Of a stretch of DNA of 16,247 nt, positions 8,907-16,247 are shown one piece after another. How positions within the stretch are numbered: the first letter of the stretch is position 1; each line of letters begins with the position of its first letter. Origin of the DNA: an uncultured Bacteroidales bacterium (GTDB lineage: Bacteria > Bacteroidota > Bacteroidia > Bacteroidales > UBA932); contig CALBPX010000065.1 in the NCBI GenBank assembly GCA_937899055.1, positions 1 through 16,247 of the forward strand, written 5' to 3'. Below the pieces are notes generated by a model that worked only from the letters and a program-made list of their open reading frames with translations, searched no databases and was not told the origin of the DNA. The position numbers were made by a program, and so were the translations under genes.

Positions 8907-8919
8907 ATTATACATTTGG

Positions 8920-10146
8920 TTAACTTATTACTCTGTCTATGAACGGAGTATGATGGAAATACGGAATAAATCCCAGTTCCATCACATTTTTTGTAACGAT
9001 GAATGCGGCTTTCTTTCCTATGGTCACCGATCCGGCAATATCAGCGCATCCCATTGCAGCTGCAGCATTTATGGTGCAGGCATTGAAGCTTTCCTGTGGC
9101 GTGAGCCTCATCTTGATGCAGCCGAGCGCCATCACAAACCTCATGTCGCAGGACGGAGAAGAGCCCGGGTTGCAGTCAGAAGCCAGGGCAACAGGAAGCC
9201 CTGCCTTCACATAGTCTTTTGCCCTGCCGTAAGGCATTCCAAGAAAGAATGAGGCTCCGGGAAGCATCAGAGGCATAGTATCAGAGTTCCTCAGAACCTC
9301 CATCTCCACATCTGTTGTCCTTTCCAGATGATCTACGCTTACGGCATTGTACTTTACCCCTACCTGAACCCCGCCGCTTACAGCCAGTTCATTTGCATGA
9401 ATCTTAGGCCTGAGGCCATATTCTGTTCCGGTTTTGAGTATCCGGTCTGTCTGCTCCACGGTAAAGAAACCCGCATCGCAGAAGACATCCACGAAATCGG
9501 CCAGGTTTTCCGCGGCTACAGCAGGTATCATCTCGCGGCAGACAAGATCCACATATTCCTGCTGCCTTCCGGCATATTCCCTGCCTACGGCGTGAGCTCC
9601 GAGGAAAGTGGATTTAATCGTTACCGGATAATTCTCCTTAAGCCTTCTTATCACACGCAGCATTTTCAACTCGTCCTCAGTCCTCAGGCCGTATCCGCTC
9701 TTGATTTCCATTGAAAGAGTGCCGTTGGTCATCATCTCCTCCAATCGCTGAGAAGCCTGTTCATAAAGGTCATCCTCACTGGTATTATGCAGAAGATCGG
9801 CGGAATTCAGAATTCCCCCACCTCTTTTTGCAATCTCCTCATAACTCAGCCCGTTGATTTTATCTACGAACTCCTGCCGGCGGTCTCCGGCATAGACAAT
9901 GTGCGTATGGGCATCGCAGAAGGCAGGCAGGAGCATCTTACCGGAAAGATCCTCTGTCTGAAAGCCGGAAGCAATGTAATTGGGACATGGCATCTGCCCG
10001 AAGGAATCAATTTTTCCGCCGCGCACCAAAAGCCAGGCATTGTCCAAAGATTCTACCTTGTCCATTTCGTGGCCGCAGAGTTTTCTGACTCCCTTTGGCA
10101 ATATGCCTGCCAGCCGTCCTATATTTACAAACAGAGTGTCTTTCAT
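8920..10146 (-). CDS. hutI: Imidazolonepropionase (HutI)
   Basis: HutI hydrolyses 4-imidazolone-5-propanoate to N-formimino-L-glutamate, the third step of histidine breakdown, in the cytosol. The 408 residues fit the family's usual 400-420. The amidohydrolase metal ligands are visible: His80 and His82 (CDAHTHIVYAGDR), His250 (KIHANELAVSGG) and Asp324 (LASDCNPGSSPS). Other family motifs are the Arg-rich GDRRQEF, STFLGAHAVG with His185, and SVDHLE with His273. The N-terminal 65 residues form the usual small beta domain. The ATG lies 11 bases after the hutH stop, without a recognisable Shine-Dalgarno sequence, and the gene is third among the enzymes after ftcD and hutU/hutH in transcription order. 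The stop is separated by only 4 or 13 bases from the start of the next DUF3857 gene, depending on which ATG is used. Confidence 0.97.
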   Translation of the reverse strand: MKDTLFVNIGRLAGILPKGVRKLCGHEMDKVESLDNAWLLVRGGKIDSFGQMPCPNYIASGFQTEDLSGKMLLPAFCDAHTHIVYAGDRRQEFVDKINGLSYEEIAKRGGGILNSADLLHNTSEDDLYEQASQRLEEMMTNGTLSMEIKSGYGLRTEDELKMLRVIRRLKENYPVTIKSTFLGAHAVGREYAGRQQEYVDLVCREMIPAVAAENLADFVDVFCDAGFFTVEQTDRILKTGTEYGLRPKIHANELAVSGGVQVGVKYNAVSVDHLERTTDVEMEVLRNSDTMPLMLPGASFFLGMPYGRAKDYVKAGLPVALASDCNPGSSPSCDMRFVMALGCIKMRLTPQESFNACTINAAAAMGCADIAGSVTIGKKAAFIVTKNVMELGFIPYFHHTPFIDRVIS

Positions 10147-10157
10147 TAGATTATGTA

Positions 10158-11666
10158 TCAGTGTCTTATGAATTCTATGGATTTTTCTATCAGAGGATGC
10201 ATGTAGGTGTCTCTGCTAAGGAAAGGAACAACCTTGCGGTACGAGGCAAGAAGTTCTTCTATGGCCGAGGAAGAAACAGCACCTGAAATTTTGTGCCTGA
10301 GGTCCAGTGCCTGGGCGGCATTGAACAGTTCAATGGCAAGTACCCTTTCCGTATTCTCCACTACCCTTATGAGTTTTGTGGCTGCATTGGCTCCCATGCT
10401 CACATGGTCTTCCTGGCCCTGTGAAGACGGAATGGAATCTGCCGATGCAGGCCAGCAAAGCCCTTTGTTCTGGCTCACGATAGATGCAGCAGTATATTGC
10501 GGAATCATGAATCCGCTGTTCAGTCCGCTCTCCGGAGCAAGGAACTGAGGCAGCCCCCTCTTTCCGGAAATCAGGCGGAAAGTCCTTCTTTCTGAAATGT
10601 TTGCAAGTTCGCTCATGGCTATGGCCAGCGTGTCCATGGGAATGGCTATAGGCTCTCCGTGGAAATTTCCGGCGGATATTATCATGTCTTCGTCCGGAAA
10701 TACATTCGGGTTGTCCGTTGCGCTGTTGATTTCGTTGTCAATTACGCTTTCAACATAGCGGATGTTGTCTTTAACCGCTCCGTGAACCTGAGGAATGCAG
10801 CGGAAAGAATAAGGATCCTGGACATGCTCCTTGGGCTGGCTGATCAGCCGGCTTCCTTCCAGCAGAGCCATGAACCTTTCTGCCGTATCTATCTGTCCGC
10901 GGTGTCTTCTGAGCCTGTGCGTGAGCGGATAGAAAGGTTCTATTCTGCCGTCGTATGCCTCAAGGCTCATGGCCCCTATCATATCTGCCCAGCGGCTGAG
11001 CCTATGGCATTGAATCAGAGACCATACGGCATGTGCGCTCATGAACTGCGTACCGTTCAGAAGGGCCAGGCCCTCCTTGCTCTGAAGCCTTATAGGTTCC
11101 CAACCCATCAGTTGCAGAACCTCCGAGCTGGGCATGGTCTTTCCCCTGTAAACCACTTCGCCGAGTCCGAGCAGCGGAAGGGCCAGATGTGCCAGGGGGG
11201 CCAGGTCACCGGATGCGCCAAGCGAACCCTGCTGATAGACAACCGGCAGGATATCGTTGTTGAACATATCTATAAGCCGCTGTACGGTAGCCAGTTGCGC
11301 TCCTGAATGTCCGTAGGAAAGGCACTGCACCTTAAGCAGCAGCATGAGCCTTACTATCTCCGGCCTTACGGTTTCGCCCGTTCCGCAGGCATGGCTCACC
11401 ACCAGATTGTACTGCAACTGAGAAAGCTGGTCTTCCGGAATGGTTACATTGCACAGCGACCCAAACCCAGTAGTAACTCCATAGACCGGGCGGCCTATAT
11501 CTTCCATCTTGCTGTCCAGATATTTGCGGCATTTGATTATTGCCTGCACCGCCTCATCGCTGAGGGCTAAAGTTATCTTGTTTTCTAAAATTTCCTTCAC
11601 TCTCTCCAGGGAGAGATGGGCAAATGATATTTTGTGTTCCATAGAATCAACGGTTTTCATTTTCAT
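10158..11666 (-). CDS. hutH: Histidine ammonia-lyase (HutH)
   Basis: HutH removes ammonia from L-histidine to give trans-urocanate, the committing step of the pathway. The 502 residues match the family (about 500-510). The Ala-Ser-Gly tripeptide that cyclises into the MIO cofactor is at 151-153 in GSLGASGDLAPLAHL. The active-site Tyr is at 62 in VYGVTTGFGSL. The C-terminal half carries QDPYSFRCIPQVHGA and a run around 395-430 ending SIPSSQGQEDHVSMG, both typical of HAL. The chosen ATG at 11666 overlaps the hutU stop (ATGA, 11663-11666), but in-frame ATGs at 11660 and 11642 are possible; the conserved part begins near MEHKISFAH, so the first eight residues are uncertain. It is flanked by hutU and hutI in one tight unit. 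Confidence 0.97.
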   Translation of the reverse strand: MKMKTVDSMEHKISFAHLSLERVKEILENKITLALSDEAVQAIIKCRKYLDSKMEDIGRPVYGVTTGFGSLCNVTIPEDQLSQLQYNLVVSHACGTGETVRPEIVRLMLLLKVQCLSYGHSGAQLATVQRLIDMFNNDILPVVYQQGSLGASGDLAPLAHLALPLLGLGEVVYRGKTMPSSEVLQLMGWEPIRLQSKEGLALLNGTQFMSAHAVWSLIQCHRLSRWADMIGAMSLEAYDGRIEPFYPLTHRLRRHRGQIDTAERFMALLEGSRLISQPKEHVQDPYSFRCIPQVHGAVKDNIRYVESVIDNEINSATDNPNVFPDEDMIISAGNFHGEPIAIPMDTLAIAMSELANISERRTFRLISGKRGLPQFLAPESGLNSGFMIPQYTAASIVSQNKGLCWPASADSIPSSQGQEDHVSMGANAATKLIRVVENTERVLAIELFNAAQALDLRHKISGAVSSSAIEELLASYRKVVPFLSRDTYMHPLIEKSIEFIRH

Positions 11667-13675
11667 AAATTTTCCAAAACGGAATCGTCAACATGGTTGG
11701 GCAATGTAACTCTCAGCTGCGGAGTGCGTTCCATCTCCCTGCGAATTGCGTCCTCGGCCCCTTGGTTTCTGGCCCAGCTGCGCCTTGCTATGCCGTTGTT
11801 GACATCCCAGTGGAGCATTTCCCTGATATGTCTGGCAGAGTCTTCCGAGCCGTCTATCACCATGCCGAATCCGCCGTTTATGACTTCTCCCCAGCCAACT
11901 CCGCCGCCGTTATGGATTGATACCCAGGTTGCTCCGCGGAAGCCGTCGCCAATTACATTCTGAACAGCCATATCTGCCGTAAACTGGCTTCCGTCATAGA
12001 TGTTGGAAGTTTCGCGGAAAGGAGAATCGGTGCCGGATACATCGTGGTGGTCTCTTCCGAGAACTATCGGGGCCTTGATTTCTCCCCTTCTTATGGCATC
12101 GTTGAACTTAAGGGCTATGTTTGTTCTGCCTATGCAGTCGGCATAGAGGATTCGGGCCTGAGAACCTACTACAAGGTTGTTCCTTCCGGCTTCTTCTATC
12201 CAATGGATATTGTCCAGCATCTGCATCTTTATATCATCGGTAGAAGTTTTTGCTTCTTCCATAAGAGCCTCAACCGCAAGGGCATCCGATTTTGCAAGGT
12301 CCTGAGGATCCTCACTCATGCACACCCAGCGGAACGGGCCAAAGCCGTAGTCGAAGTACAGCGGCCCCATTATATCCTGAACATAGGACGGATAGCGGAA
12401 GGTGCCGTCTGCCTTCATTACATCTGCGCCTGCCCTTGACGATTCCAGCAGGAAGGCGTTTCCGTAGTCGAAGAAATACATTCCCTTGCTGCTCAGGCGG
12501 TTGATTGCGGCTATCTGCCTTCTCAGCGATGCCTGTACGGTTTGTTTGAACTTTTCCGGTTCTTCTGCCATCATCTTCTGGCTTTCCTCCAGAGAGTAGC
12601 CTGCGGGATAATATCCGCCGGCCCATGGATTGTGCAGCGATGTCTGGTCTGAGCCTATGTCAACTCTAATATCTTCATTGGCAAGCCTTTCCCAAAGATC
12701 CACAACATTGCCCACATAGGCAAGCGATACGGTTTCTCTGCCGGTTGTGGCCTTCCTGATTCTGGAAATGAGTTCGTTGAGGTCTGAGTGAAGTTCATCT
12801 ACCCAGCCCTGCTCGTAACGTTTTCCGGCAGCCTTGGGGTTGATTTCTGCCGTAACGCTCACCACTCCGGCAATGTTTCCGGCCTTTGGCTGGGCTCCGC
12901 TCATTCCGCCAAGACCGGCGGTAACAAAGAGCATTCCGGCCATATTTTCTCTGGTTCCTTCAATGCCCCTCTTTTTCAACTGCATACGGGCAGCATTCAT
13001 AACCGTGATTGTGGTTCCGTGAACTATACCCTGTGGGCCTATGTACATGTAGGAGCCTGCCGTCATCTGGCCGTACTGGCTCACACCCAGGGCATTGAAC
13101 TTCTCCCAGTCATCGGGTTTGGAGTAGTTGGGAATAACCATTCCGTTTGTAACCACCACTCTAGGGGCATCCTTGTGGCTGGGGAACAGCCCCATAGGAT
13201 GGCCGGAATACATGCTCAGGGTCTGCTCCTCGGTCATGGTTGCAAGATACTGCATTGCAAGACGGTACTGAGCCCAGTTCTGGAATATGGCTCCGTTACC
13301 GCCGTAGATTATCAGTTCATGCGGATGCTGGGCCACCCTTTCGTCCAGGTTGTTCTGAATCATGGCCATAATGGCTGCCGCCTGGCGGCACTTGCATGGA
13401 TATTCGTCTATGGGTCTTGCATATATCCTGTAACTCGGGCGGAAGCGGTACATGTATATTCTTCCGTAGTCTTTGAGTTCCTGCACAAACTCCGGAGCCA
13501 GAACAGAATGGAACTCCTTTGGGAAATACCTCAGTGCATTTCTCAGGGCCAGCTTCTTTTGGGCAGCGGTCAGAATGTCTTTGCGTTTTGGGGCATGGTT
13601 GATTGCCTTGTCATATGGTTTTGGCTCGGGCAGCATGTTGCCTATTCCGGCCAATATTTCTTCCTGAAATGTCAT
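11663..13675 (-). CDS. hutU: Urocanate hydratase (HutU), long form
   Basis: HutU adds water to urocanate to give imidazolonepropionate, using NAD+ as an electrophilic cofactor. The frame is open from a TTG at 13696 (677 residues), but I chose the ATG at 13675 (670 residues) because the seven extra residues look like leader and a TTG start is rare. In the 670-residue numbering, YGGNGAIFQNW starts at 124, the NAD-binding loop GLGGMSGAQPKAG at 254, the active-site Cys at about 452 in FGPFRWVCM, and RDHHDVSGTDSPFRETSNI at about 541. The protein is over 100 residues longer than the Pseudomonas/Bacillus enzymes (about 550-560). It resembles the animal long form, including KLALRNALRYFP and APEFVQELKDYGRIYMYRF near the N-terminus. 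The gap to ftcD is 21 bases; the stop overlaps hutH by four bases. Confidence 0.96.
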   Translation of the reverse strand: MTFQEEILAGIGNMLPEPKPYDKAINHAPKRKDILTAAQKKLALRNALRYFPKEFHSVLAPEFVQELKDYGRIYMYRFRPSYRIYARPIDEYPCKCRQAAAIMAMIQNNLDERVAQHPHELIIYGGNGAIFQNWAQYRLAMQYLATMTEEQTLSMYSGHPMGLFPSHKDAPRVVVTNGMVIPNYSKPDDWEKFNALGVSQYGQMTAGSYMYIGPQGIVHGTTITVMNAARMQLKKRGIEGTRENMAGMLFVTAGLGGMSGAQPKAGNIAGVVSVTAEINPKAAGKRYEQGWVDELHSDLNELISRIRKATTGRETVSLAYVGNVVDLWERLANEDIRVDIGSDQTSLHNPWAGGYYPAGYSLEESQKMMAEEPEKFKQTVQASLRRQIAAINRLSSKGMYFFDYGNAFLLESSRAGADVMKADGTFRYPSYVQDIMGPLYFDYGFGPFRWVCMSEDPQDLAKSDALAVEALMEEAKTSTDDIKMQMLDNIHWIEEAGRNNLVVGSQARILYADCIGRTNIALKFNDAIRRGEIKAPIVLGRDHHDVSGTDSPFRETSNIYDGSQFTADMAVQNVIGDGFRGATWVSIHNGGGVGWGEVINGGFGMVIDGSEDSARHIREMLHWDVNNGIARRSWARNQGAEDAIRREMERTPQLRVTLPNHVDDSVLENL

Positions 13676-13696
13676 ATTACGGTTATTTACAGCCAA

Positions 13697-15430
13697 TTAT
13701 GCTTTGATTTTATTTTCAACGATTTCCAGTATTCTCTTTTCTTCGGCTACAGACTGGGCCATTACACGGTCCGCCTCATTCATCAGTTCTTCTGCCTTCA
13801 TCCTGTCTTTCAGGCCCTCTGCATTGATGTGTACATTCAGCCTTGCTCCGGCTACGGCTCCTCTTGCCGCAATTGCAGCCACTCCTGCATCCGACACGGA
13901 GTTGGGATTTCCCTCAGAAGCCATCGCTGAGGCAACTTCAAACACCTTGAACGATGTCTTGAGCGTTTTCAAAGGCACCTGCGTAGCATACAAAGTGGCC
14001 TCTTCCATGGCCTTAGCCCTGGCGGCCTTTTCTTCATCGGTACCTTTCGGCATAGAGAACACGTCCATAATCCGGTTGAATGCGGCAGTGTCTTCATCTA
14101 CAAGCGCAAGCAGCTCGTTCATAAGTGCATTGCCCTTTTCGGCCCAGTCTGAGAACTCCTTCCAGCGTGCGTCCCAACCCCTCTTGTGTGAAGAAAGGTT
14201 TGCCACCATTGCAGACAGCGCAGCTCCCAGGGCGCCCATGTATGCCGAAATGCTTCCACCTCCCGGAGCAGGCGACTCAGATGCAGTCTCAATTGCAAAA
14301 CCTTTGCAGGTCATCCGTATAAGTCTTTCCTTTACAGCCAGTTCGGCAGGGTCTTCCATCAGGTACTCAATTACCTTTTCTCTGGGGTTGAACGGCTTCA
14401 GATCGTCCAGGCTCATGCTCTTTACGGCTATCTTCAGGATTTCATCTTCTGCAATTCCCAGCGAGCGCTGCTGTTTTTCAAGATAGAACCGGCCTGCGTC
14501 TATCAGAACACGTTTTGGTACAAGGCCCACAATCTCGGTTCCCGTAACCTTCAGCCCCCTGGCTGCGGCGGCACGGCAGACCTCCTCGTATGCTTTGTGC
14601 AGCGGAGTTGCCTCTATGTCGGTAATGTTCATGGATACTTGGGCTATGCCGTATTCATCTATGTACCAGCCAATTGCTTTACAGCCTTTAAGAGTGCCCG
14701 GCTGCCACATCTCCTTGCCTTCTGCATCGCGGAGAACCTTACCTGTAAGGCTTCCGCCCTCCCTCATCTTGCGCCCCTTCTCCCTTACATCAAATGCCAC
14801 GGCCATGGCCCTGCGGGTAGATGTGGTATTAAGATTATAGTTTACGGCCACCAGGAAGTTCCTGGCCCCTACATTGATTGCTCCGCTCTTTGCCACCGTT
14901 TCCGTATATGCTTCAGGGCCAAAGTCCGGCTTCCTTTCTGGGTCTGCAATCTTCTCAGGCAGAGCCTCATACTCCCCGGAACGGCAAACTGCAAGATTCT
15001 TCCTTTCCGGCTTGAAAGCCGCAGCCTCATAGCAGTAGCAAGGTATCTGCTGCTCTTCATATATCCTCTTAGCCAGAGCCCTTGCAAGATTGGCACATTC
15101 TTCAAGAGTAATTCCGGAAACCGGTATCAGCGGCAACACATCTGTAGCTCCCGAACGTGGATGAGCCCCTTTGTGATGCCTCATGTCTATGAGTTCAGCA
15201 GCCTTCTTAACTCCCTGGAATGCAGCCTCTACAACGGCCTCCGGAGACCCAACGAACGTTACCACCGTTCGGTTGGTGGCCTCTCCCGGATCCACATCCA
15301 GAACCTTTACCCCCTCAGTCTTTCCGCCTGCATTAACCTTTGAGGCAGCAATGGCCGCCACTATCTTGTCAATAACTTCACGGTTGCGCCCTTCTGAGAA
15401 ATTGGGCACACATTCAATTATTTTTTTCAT
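13697..15430 (-). CDS. ftcD: Bifunctional glutamate formiminotransferase / formimino-THF cyclodeaminase
   Basis: This two-domain enzyme transfers the formimino group of N-formimino-glutamate to tetrahydrofolate, then cyclises 5-formimino-THF to 5,10-methenyl-THF with release of ammonia, yielding glutamate. Residues about 1-330 are the transferase: ECVPNFSEGRN at 6, HHKGAHPRSGATDVLPLIPV at 85-104 with the catalytic His region, and KGCKAIGWYIDEYG at 248. Residues about 365-570 are the all-helical cyclodeaminase: PAPGGGSISAYMGALGAAL from 387, LVDEDTAAFN at 443, and GNPNSVSDAGVAA at 508. The two are joined by a short linker. At 577 residues it is close to vertebrate FTCD (about 540). Bacteroides and Porphyromonas, as I recall, encode the two activities separately. 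The ATG at 15430 directly precedes the conserved N-terminus. It is the first gene of the hut unit, after a 113-base intergenic region. Confidence 0.96.
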   Translation of the reverse strand: MKKIIECVPNFSEGRNREVIDKIVAAIAASKVNAGGKTEGVKVLDVDPGEATNRTVVTFVGSPEAVVEAAFQGVKKAAELIDMRHHKGAHPRSGATDVLPLIPVSGITLEECANLARALAKRIYEEQQIPCYCYEAAAFKPERKNLAVCRSGEYEALPEKIADPERKPDFGPEAYTETVAKSGAINVGARNFLVAVNYNLNTTSTRRAMAVAFDVREKGRKMREGGSLTGKVLRDAEGKEMWQPGTLKGCKAIGWYIDEYGIAQVSMNITDIEATPLHKAYEEVCRAAAARGLKVTGTEIVGLVPKRVLIDAGRFYLEKQQRSLGIAEDEILKIAVKSMSLDDLKPFNPREKVIEYLMEDPAELAVKERLIRMTCKGFAIETASESPAPGGGSISAYMGALGAALSAMVANLSSHKRGWDARWKEFSDWAEKGNALMNELLALVDEDTAAFNRIMDVFSMPKGTDEEKAARAKAMEEATLYATQVPLKTLKTSFKVFEVASAMASEGNPNSVSDAGVAAIAARGAVAGARLNVHINAEGLKDRMKAEELMNEADRVMAQSVAEEKRILEIVENKIKA

Positions 15431-15543
15431 ATAGTATCAATAAACTGTTTAGAATTTTTATGTTAAACGCTTAAATATACGAATAATTCTTTACATACCC
15501 ATATTCTGCACTTAAAGTGCTGAGATTTGCCCAATCTGTGAAT
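15431..15543 (-). promoter_or_regulatory. Intergenic region with probable hut operon promoter/leader
   Basis: This 113-base gap between the lysO-like stop and the ftcD start is the only sizeable non-coding stretch here and is A/T-rich compared with its surroundings. Read on the minus strand, TATATTTA (15479-15472) is one base from the Bacteroidota -7 consensus TAnnTTTG. I see no matching TTG-type -33 element at the usual spacing, so this is a weak candidate. A palindrome lies upstream of it (listed separately). A small inverted repeat TAAAC-T-GTTTA (15441-15451) sits just before the start codon. There is no clear Shine-Dalgarno sequence. I also see no hairpin followed by a T-run that would end the upstream transcript, so read-through from the transporter gene is possible. 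Confidence 0.4.
15504..15522. repeat. Palindrome upstream of ftcD (possible operator)
   Basis: GCACTT-A-AAGTGC (15508-15520) is a perfect 6-base inverted repeat around one central base. Beyond a single T/T mismatch (15507/15521), C15506 and G15522 also pair, as do T15505 and A15523. It lies about 78 bases before the ftcD start and about 25 bases upstream of the weak -7 candidate, a place where a dimeric regulator could act. A second inverted repeat, AGATT-tgccc-AATCT (15523-15537), is adjacent. No regulator gene is in the window, so the operator role is inference. Confidence 0.35.
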
Positions 15544-16247
15544 CTATCTTACAAGCAGGGCCAGCATGAAGGGAACTGCAATGTTGATTATGATGCCGAC
15601 ATAGAGGATTACCGGAAGAATTGCGTTGCCTTCTGCCTTGAGTATTATTGGGAGGTTGGTGTCGGTTATGGTGGCTCCTCCGGCTGAAATTGAGGCATAG
15701 CGGCCGAAATACTTGCCCAGAGGTTTGGCGGCAATGATGGTGAACAGTTCCCTCAAAAGGTTGGTAAGAAGGCATATAGCTCCAACCGTTGCGCCCCAGA
15801 CCTGGGTTGTCATTATGGCCGAGAGAGAATAATAGCCAACGGCAGAGCAGATGGTAAAGGTCTTTCTGAATTCAAGGTCAAAGCCCAGAGCCTGAATTAC
15901 AAAATATGACAGAATGGCTCCTATCCAGGTACCTGCAAACAAGACCAAAGGAATCCAAAGGACCTTGCGCGGCAGCTGCTTGACAAGCGTAAGTATGCTT
16001 TCGCCGATGCCTATGTTGAGGCCTACCAAAAACAGCATGGCATAGAGTATCCAGTTGGAATAGCCCACAAAATCAAGTTCGTAGAAGCCTTCCGGCATAA
16101 ACCTCAGAAGTACTGTAAGCAGGCCCAGTATGAACCATCCGAGGATGATGGCGCTGTCTCTGAAAGCTCCGGCCCCGCCTCCTTTGGCGGCCCGGGCTGC
16201 GGCATTGTCCTGGCTCTGCTGAACGGCTGCAGATTTTGCAGGCTTGT
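15544..16247 (-). CDS. LysO-family (DUF340) amino-acid exporter, C-terminal part (5' end outside window)
   Basis: The frame runs open to the right edge, so the ATG at 16098 is internal and about 234 residues are visible. The sequence matches the C-terminal half of the LysO/YbjE family of membrane exporters, known in E. coli for lysine export. Features are several hydrophobic membrane segments (for example SAIILGWFILGLLTVLLRF, WILYAMLFLVGLNIGIG and VLWIPLVLFAGTWIGAILSY), the AVGYYSLSAIMTT motif, LLTNLLRELFTII, and the signature AGGATITDTNLPII. Before the first membrane segment is a low-complexity, Ala/Lys/Gln/Gly-rich stretch (KPAKSAAVQQSQDNAAARAA, then KGGGAG), which may be a linker after an N-terminal LysO half or the start of a separate C-terminal subunit. 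Substrate cannot be decided from the sequence. Transcribed in the same direction as ftcD, 113 bases upstream of it. Confidence 0.85.
   Translation of the reverse strand, partial: KPAKSAAVQQSQDNAAARAAKGGGAGAFRDSAIILGWFILGLLTVLLRFMPEGFYELDFVGYSNWILYAMLFLVGLNIGIGESILTLVKQLPRKVLWIPLVLFAGTWIGAILSYFVIQALGFDLEFRKTFTICSAVGYYSLSAIMTTQVWGATVGAICLLTNLLRELFTIIAAKPLGKYFGRYASISAGGATITDTNLPIILKAEGNAILPVILYVGIIINIAVPFMLALLVR

Noticed and set aside
10659..11306. 215-residue open frame on the plus strand, antisense to hutH
   Set aside because: Shadow of a well-supported gene; no motif, no ribosome binding site noticed.
13676..13696. TTG start giving HutU seven more N-terminal residues
   Set aside because: An ATG at 13675 lies just downstream; the extra residues are not part of any conserved HutU segment. 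The longer form cannot be wholly excluded.
12788..13930. 380-residue open frame on the plus strand, antisense to hutU and ftcD
   Set aside because: It spans the hutU/ftcD junction, has a Cys/His-rich composition typical of a shadow frame, shows no family motif and is opposite two strongly recognised genes.
14597..15343. 248-residue open frame on the plus strand, antisense to ftcD
   Set aside because: It lies entirely opposite conserved ftcD codons and has no recognisable domain or signal.
15431..15543. Riboswitch or small RNA in the ftcD leader
   Set aside because: Only short, weak stems are visible and none matches a known riboswitch core; the region is too short and A/T-rich for a convincing structured aptamer.
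1..16247. Defence system, prophage or mobile element
   Set aside because: All genes are metabolic or envelope types, spacing is operon-like, and no transposase, integrase, terminal repeat or tRNA was seen.

Overview
The window looks like an ordinary chromosomal segment of a Bacteroidota bacterium, most likely order Bacteroidales. Supporting signs are an Ig-like envelope protein with the PTGGPKDTIPP motif just after its N-terminal cysteine, a pair of exported DUF3857/transglutaminase-like proteins, a small outer-membrane beta-barrel protein, an IspG with a domain inserted before its iron-sulfur motif, a urocanase of the long form, and starts with little Shine-Dalgarno sequence. I cannot name the genus. 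Coding density is very high: the only intergenic stretch above 25 bases is 15431-15543. I see no RNA gene, insertion sequence, CRISPR array or phage gene.

Left part, plus strand (1-5040): the 3' part of a RelA/SpoT (p)ppGpp synthetase/hydrolase gene, an Ig-like domain envelope protein, an outer-membrane barrel protein and ispG. Junctions are a 4-base overlap, 1 base and 8 bases, so the four are probably one transcription unit whose promoter lies off the left edge. It ends exactly where the opposing operon ends: the ispG stop (5038-5040) abuts the stop of the opposing gene (5041-5043).

Centre and right, minus strand, read right to left (15430-5041): ftcD, hutU, hutH, hutI, then two DUF3857 proteins. 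Together ftcD and hutHUI encode the complete route from histidine to glutamate. HutH removes ammonia to give urocanate, HutU hydrates it to imidazolonepropionate, HutI opens the ring to N-formimino-glutamate, and the two-domain FtcD moves the formimino group to tetrahydrofolate and cyclises it to 5,10-methenyl-THF with release of ammonia. The one-polypeptide FtcD and the long HutU recall the animal proteins. All junctions are 25 bases or less (some overlap by 4), so the two DUF3857 genes probably lie on the same message. The first of them has lost the transglutaminase Cys and His, while the second keeps them.

Right edge, minus strand (15544-16247): the C-terminal part of a LysO-type (DUF340) amino-acid exporter. 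The 113 bases between it and ftcD hold a near-perfect palindrome and an A/T-rich leader, and are the most likely site of hut operon control.

I found no clearly novel system. The points most worth checking are the tie between hut and the DUF3857 pair, the catalytic/degenerate DUF3857 pairing, the reduced insert in IspG, and the palindrome upstream of ftcD.
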